This document shows, one piece after another, positions 61,501 through 64,000 of a stretch of DNA of 64,000 bases; positions within the stretch are counted from its first letter, which is position 1; the number at the start of each line of letters is the position of its first letter. The notes under the pieces are model-generated. The model did not search any database. It had not been told where the DNA came from and worked only from the letters and a program-made list of their open reading frames with translations. Position numbers and translations under genes: made by a program. Location of the stretch: contig NZ_PGGW01000060.1 of the NCBI RefSeq assembly GCF_002794255.1, forward strand, positions 62,001 to 126,000, written 5' to 3'. This DNA comes from Streptomyces carminius. Its GTDB lineage: Bacteria; Actinomycetota; Actinomycetes; Streptomycetales; Streptomycetaceae.

Positions 61501-63009
61501 GTGAAGAACCCAAGGCGGCCGCGGAGCCGGCGTCTCAGGTACGCGGTGGCCATCGCCACCGCCACGGCCCTGACGGGAACGCTGACCAGCGCCGTGACGG
61601 CCTCCCCGCAGCAGGCGGCGGGCTTCGACCTCGACAACGGGAATGCCGTGACCGGGGTCATCTACATGAAGCTCAACACGGTGTCGCGTGCGAACAACAC
61701 GGGCAGCAGTCCTGTGAACAGGGATGCCACCATCCTGCTGGAGGTGCCGTGGTTCGACGCCATAGCTCCCTACCACCCGACGGCGGTGGGCATCTTCTCG
61801 GACCTCGGCCGGCGGCCGAGATCCGAACACACGACGCGCAACAAGAACATCGCCGTCATGTACTCCGCCTTCACCTCGTTGAACGTGCTCTATCCGGAGC
61901 ACGAGTCCGCCTGGCGCGAGATGATGCAGACGGCAGGCCTTGATCCCGACGACACCGGGGAGGACCCGACCACTCCGAGCGGCATCGGAATCCTCGCCGC
62001 CAAGAACGCCCTGGCGGCGAGGAAGAACGACGGCAGCAACCGGGACGGCACGGAGGGCGGCCGCCGGTACAACCGGCAGCCCTACGCCGACTACACCGGA
62101 TACAAACCGGTCAACAGCGCGGACAAGCTCCGCGACCCGTCCCGCTGGCAGCCGAACACGTTCGAGAGGAACGGAGTCTTCACCGTCCAGAAGTTCGCGG
62201 CCCCGCACTTCGGCCGGGTGAAGCCGTTCACGTACGACAGCCCCGCGCAGTTCAGGGTCTCCCCGCCGTGGAAGAGCAACCACCACAACCGCAGGGCGTA
62301 CCGGCAGCAGGCCGACGAGGTTCTGAAGGCGTCGGCCGGCCTGGACGACCGCCGGAAGACGGCAGCCGAACTCTTCAACAACAACTTCGACACCTTCGGA
62401 CTCGTCGGCACCGTGCCGGTCATCGTCGGGGGCGGGTACGACACCGAGAAGACGATCCACTTCACCGTCGTCCGTGACATAGGGTTCTACGATCTCGCCA
62501 TCGCCACCTGGCACTTCAAGCGCAAGTACGACTCGGTGCGGCCGTTCAGCGCGATCCGCCACCTGTACGGGAAGAAGAAGGTGACGGCGTGGGGCGGGCC
62601 CGGGGAGGGCACCGTCGGCGACATCACAGGAAACGAGTGGCGGGCCTACCTGGACGCCTGGCCGGCCGACCACCCCATCAAGGCGCCCGACCATCCCGAG
62701 TACCCCTCCGCGGAAGCCGCGGAGTGCCTTGCCTTCGCCCAGTTGACACGCCGTTTCACCGGCACCGACGAGCTCAGGATCTCCTACTCGGCCCCCAAGG
62801 GTTCCTCGCTCGTCGAACCGGGGGTCACCCCGGCCCGGGACATGACGCTGAGCTGGAACAACCTGACCGATTTCGCCGGGGAATGCGGCGAGAGCCGCAT
62901 CTGGGGCGGCGAGAACTTCCGCTCCTCCGTCGAGGCGGCCTCCCAGTACGCACCGCGGATCAGCGACCTGGCCTACGAGTTCGTCCAGCGCAAGGTGAAC
63001 GGCGGCTGA
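61501..63009 (+). CDS. Vanadium-haloperoxidase-fold (PAP2) protein lacking vanadate histidines
   Basis: A 502-residue secreted helical protein. The N terminus has RRLRYAVAIATATALTGTL, a signal sequence with basic n-region. HFKRKYDSVRPFSAIRHL (about residues 339-356) gives the Lys and Arg of the oxyanion site at normal spacing. The next motif, normally PSGH, reads YPSAEAAEC (about 402), so His is Glu. The final motif reads RIWGGENF (about 465), where the axial vanadate His is Asn. It may thus not bind vanadate in the usual way. The GTG follows AAAGGA. Cluster haloperoxidases halogenate or rearrange products; this one probably does something else. Confidence 0.85.
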   Translation: MKNPRRPRSRRLRYAVAIATATALTGTLTSAVTASPQQAAGFDLDNGNAVTGVIYMKLNTVSRANNTGSSPVNRDATILLEVPWFDAIAPYHPTAVGIFSDLGRRPRSEHTTRNKNIAVMYSAFTSLNVLYPEHESAWREMMQTAGLDPDDTGEDPTTPSGIGILAAKNALAARKNDGSNRDGTEGGRRYNRQPYADYTGYKPVNSADKLRDPSRWQPNTFERNGVFTVQKFAAPHFGRVKPFTYDSPAQFRVSPPWKSNHHNRRAYRQQADEVLKASAGLDDRRKTAAELFNNNFDTFGLVGTVPVIVGGGYDTEKTIHFTVVRDIGFYDLAIATWHFKRKYDSVRPFSAIRHLYGKKKVTAWGGPGEGTVGDITGNEWRAYLDAWPADHPIKAPDHPEYPSAEAAECLAFAQLTRRFTGTDELRISYSAPKGSSLVEPGVTPARDMTLSWNNLTDFAGECGESRIWGGENFRSSVEAASQYAPRISDLAYEFVQRKVNGG

Positions 63010-63035
63010 CCCTCCCCGACACCGACACCGACACC

Positions 63036-63085
63036 GACAGCAGGCTGCCGGCGGAGCCCGATGGCTCCGCCGGCAGCCTGCTGTC
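63036..63085. terminator. Very long bidirectional hairpin
   Basis: A perfect 23-bp inverted repeat with the 4-nt loop CGAT; the left arm begins GACAGCAGGCTGCC. It is preceded by three CCGACA repeats (63016-63038) and lies between convergent genes. Confidence 0.8.
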
Positions 63086-63112
63086 CGCCCGGGCGGCGAG
63101 CAGCGCTCGCCG

Positions 63113-64000
63113 CTATGCCACTCCCTCCCGGAGCAGGGACGCCGTGCTCCGCACTCGGTGGCGCACGTGTCCCAGCGCGAGGAGCACGGGGGCGTCGGTC
63201 AGGACGGGGATGTGGTACGCGAACGGGCGGGGGCCGACCATGTCGGGCGGACCGCCGTACCCACCGTCCGCGTTCTGGTGCGCGAGCAGCCAGGACAGGG
63301 CGCTCCCGACGGGCCGGGACTCGGTCCCGTAGCACAGCGTGATCAGCCCGTAGGCGGTGCTGATGTCGTCGCTGGGATCGCCGGGCTGCATCCCCCAGCC
63401 GCCGTCGGCGTTCTGCGTCTCGCGCACCGAACGCTCGATCCGCTCGGCCATCCGGGCCGCCCGGTGGTCGTCCGGGGCCGCGGTGCACGCCGCCAGGCGC
63501 GCACGGAACATCGCGTGCAGGCGGCTGCGGCTCCATCCCGGTTCGAACCCGCCGTCCGGGAGCTGGCTGTCGGCGAGGAAGGCCAGGGCACGCTCCCGGG
63601 CGGGCGCGGTGAAGGGGTACGGGGCGAGCGCGTTGACGGCCGCGGCCGTCATGCACGGCTCGGAGGAGGCGCCGGCGACATAGGTGGGGAACCCGCCGTC
63701 GGCCCCCTGGACGGCCAGCAGCGCGTCCACGCCGCGCCGCACGGTGCCTCCGTAGCCGACGGGGTCGACGGCCTGCAGGAACTCCAGAACGCACGAGGTG
63801 CAGTCGACGTCGTTCTGCGCCACCCGGGGGCCGATGGACCAGCCCCCGGTGAGCGGCGCACCACGGGAGAGGGAGAGGCACAGGGAGCGCTGGGACTCGA
63901 CGACCTCGTGCGCGACGAACGTCTCCGCCATCGCCCGCAGCACGCCCGGTGGTGAACCGGCCGCGGCGAGCGCGATTCCGGCGGTCGACGTGCACCAGTG
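63113..64000 (-). CDS. Prenyltransferase/squalene-cyclase repeat protein, N terminus beyond the window
   Basis: About 296 residues are visible; the frame stays open to the right edge, so the gene is incomplete. Four QW-like repeats are seen, each with a DGG core: QGADGGFPTYVAG, LPDGGFEPGWS, NADGGWGMQPGD and NADGGYGGPPD. These occur in alpha/alpha-barrel enzymes such as class II terpene cyclases and prenyltransferases. NDVDCTSCV resembles the DxDD acid motif with its last Asp changed to Cys. An internal GTG at 63943 is unlikely to be the true start. It could cyclise or bind an isoprenoid, or be a scaffold. No other terpene gene is in the window. Confidence 0.75.
   Translation of the reverse strand, partial: HWCTSTAGIALAAAGSPPGVLRAMAETFVAHEVVESQRSLCLSLSRGAPLTGGWSIGPRVAQNDVDCTSCVLEFLQAVDPVGYGGTVRRGVDALLAVQGADGGFPTYVAGASSEPCMTAAAVNALAPYPFTAPARERALAFLADSQLPDGGFEPGWSRSRLHAMFRARLAACTAAPDDHRAARMAERIERSVRETQNADGGWGMQPGDPSDDISTAYGLITLCYGTESRPVGSALSWLLAHQNADGGYGGPPDMVGPRPFAYHIPVLTDAPVLLALGHVRHRVRSTASLLREGVA

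Noticed and set aside
61501..63009. Calling the gene a functional vanadium haloperoxidase
   Set aside because: The vanadate-binding His and the acid-base His are both replaced, so only the fold can be claimed.

Overview
The window is high-GC actinobacterial DNA and looks like Streptomyces. The evidence is a very GC-rich third codon position, frequent GTG starts with GTGA/ATGA gene overlaps, paired XRE-DUF5753/DUF397 regulators, a tandem glycine riboswitch ahead of gcvT, and a StrR-type cluster regulator. No tRNA, rRNA or CRISPR array was seen.

Left part (1-30.2 kb). The left edge (1-2 kb) is a scar: a 5'-truncated, frameshifted IS3-family transposase and fragments of small genes. Then come an NmrA-like reductase, a DUF4143 ATPase preceded by four 23-bp AT-rich direct repeats, and an anti-sigma-like ATPase divergent from a partly duplicated XRE/DUF397 cassette. 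Housekeeping genes follow: mnmA, an amidase, a UvrA/DrrC-like ATPase, a cysteine desulfurase, a Dps-like protein, a thioesterase, a TRIC-type membrane protein, a five-gene peptide ABC importer, two SseB-like proteins and a P-loop kinase. The riboswitch-led gcvT-gcvH-glyA-sdaA block handles glycine and serine.

Right part (30.4-64 kb) is a biosynthetic gene cluster that continues past the right edge. It begins with a StrR/NovG-like ParB-domain regulator and an OmpR-type response regulator. It holds two routes to isomeric aminohydroxybenzoates. (i) Class II DAHP synthase, PhzE-like synthase, PhzD-like isochorismatase and an EntA-like dehydrogenase should give 3-hydroxyanthranilate. (ii) A dedicated aspartate kinase, a GriI-like aldolase and a GriH-like dehydroquinate-synthase-II enzyme should give 3-amino-4-hydroxybenzoate. 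A ketosynthase-III-like protein, a PaaK-like CoA ligase and an amidohydrolase resemble the set that joins and cyclises aminohydroxybenzoates in benzoxazole pathways such as A33853. Two flavin monooxygenases and a multicopper oxidase could tailor the product. Inference: the product is probably a benzoxazole or amide combining the two isomers; I know of no characterised cluster with exactly this set.

The far right carries accessory functions: DoxX, multicopper oxidase, a split LuxR-type two-component system, a cation/acetate-type symporter, an MMPL exporter, a VOC protein, a haloperoxidase-fold protein that lacks the vanadate histidines, and a truncated prenyltransferase/cyclase-repeat protein. 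Three non-coding signals tie the cluster together: a CCACTACTCG-N2-CGAGTAGTGG palindrome at three promoters, a TACGC-N6-GCGTA site at two divergent promoters, and a duplicated ~108-bp promoter-like element.
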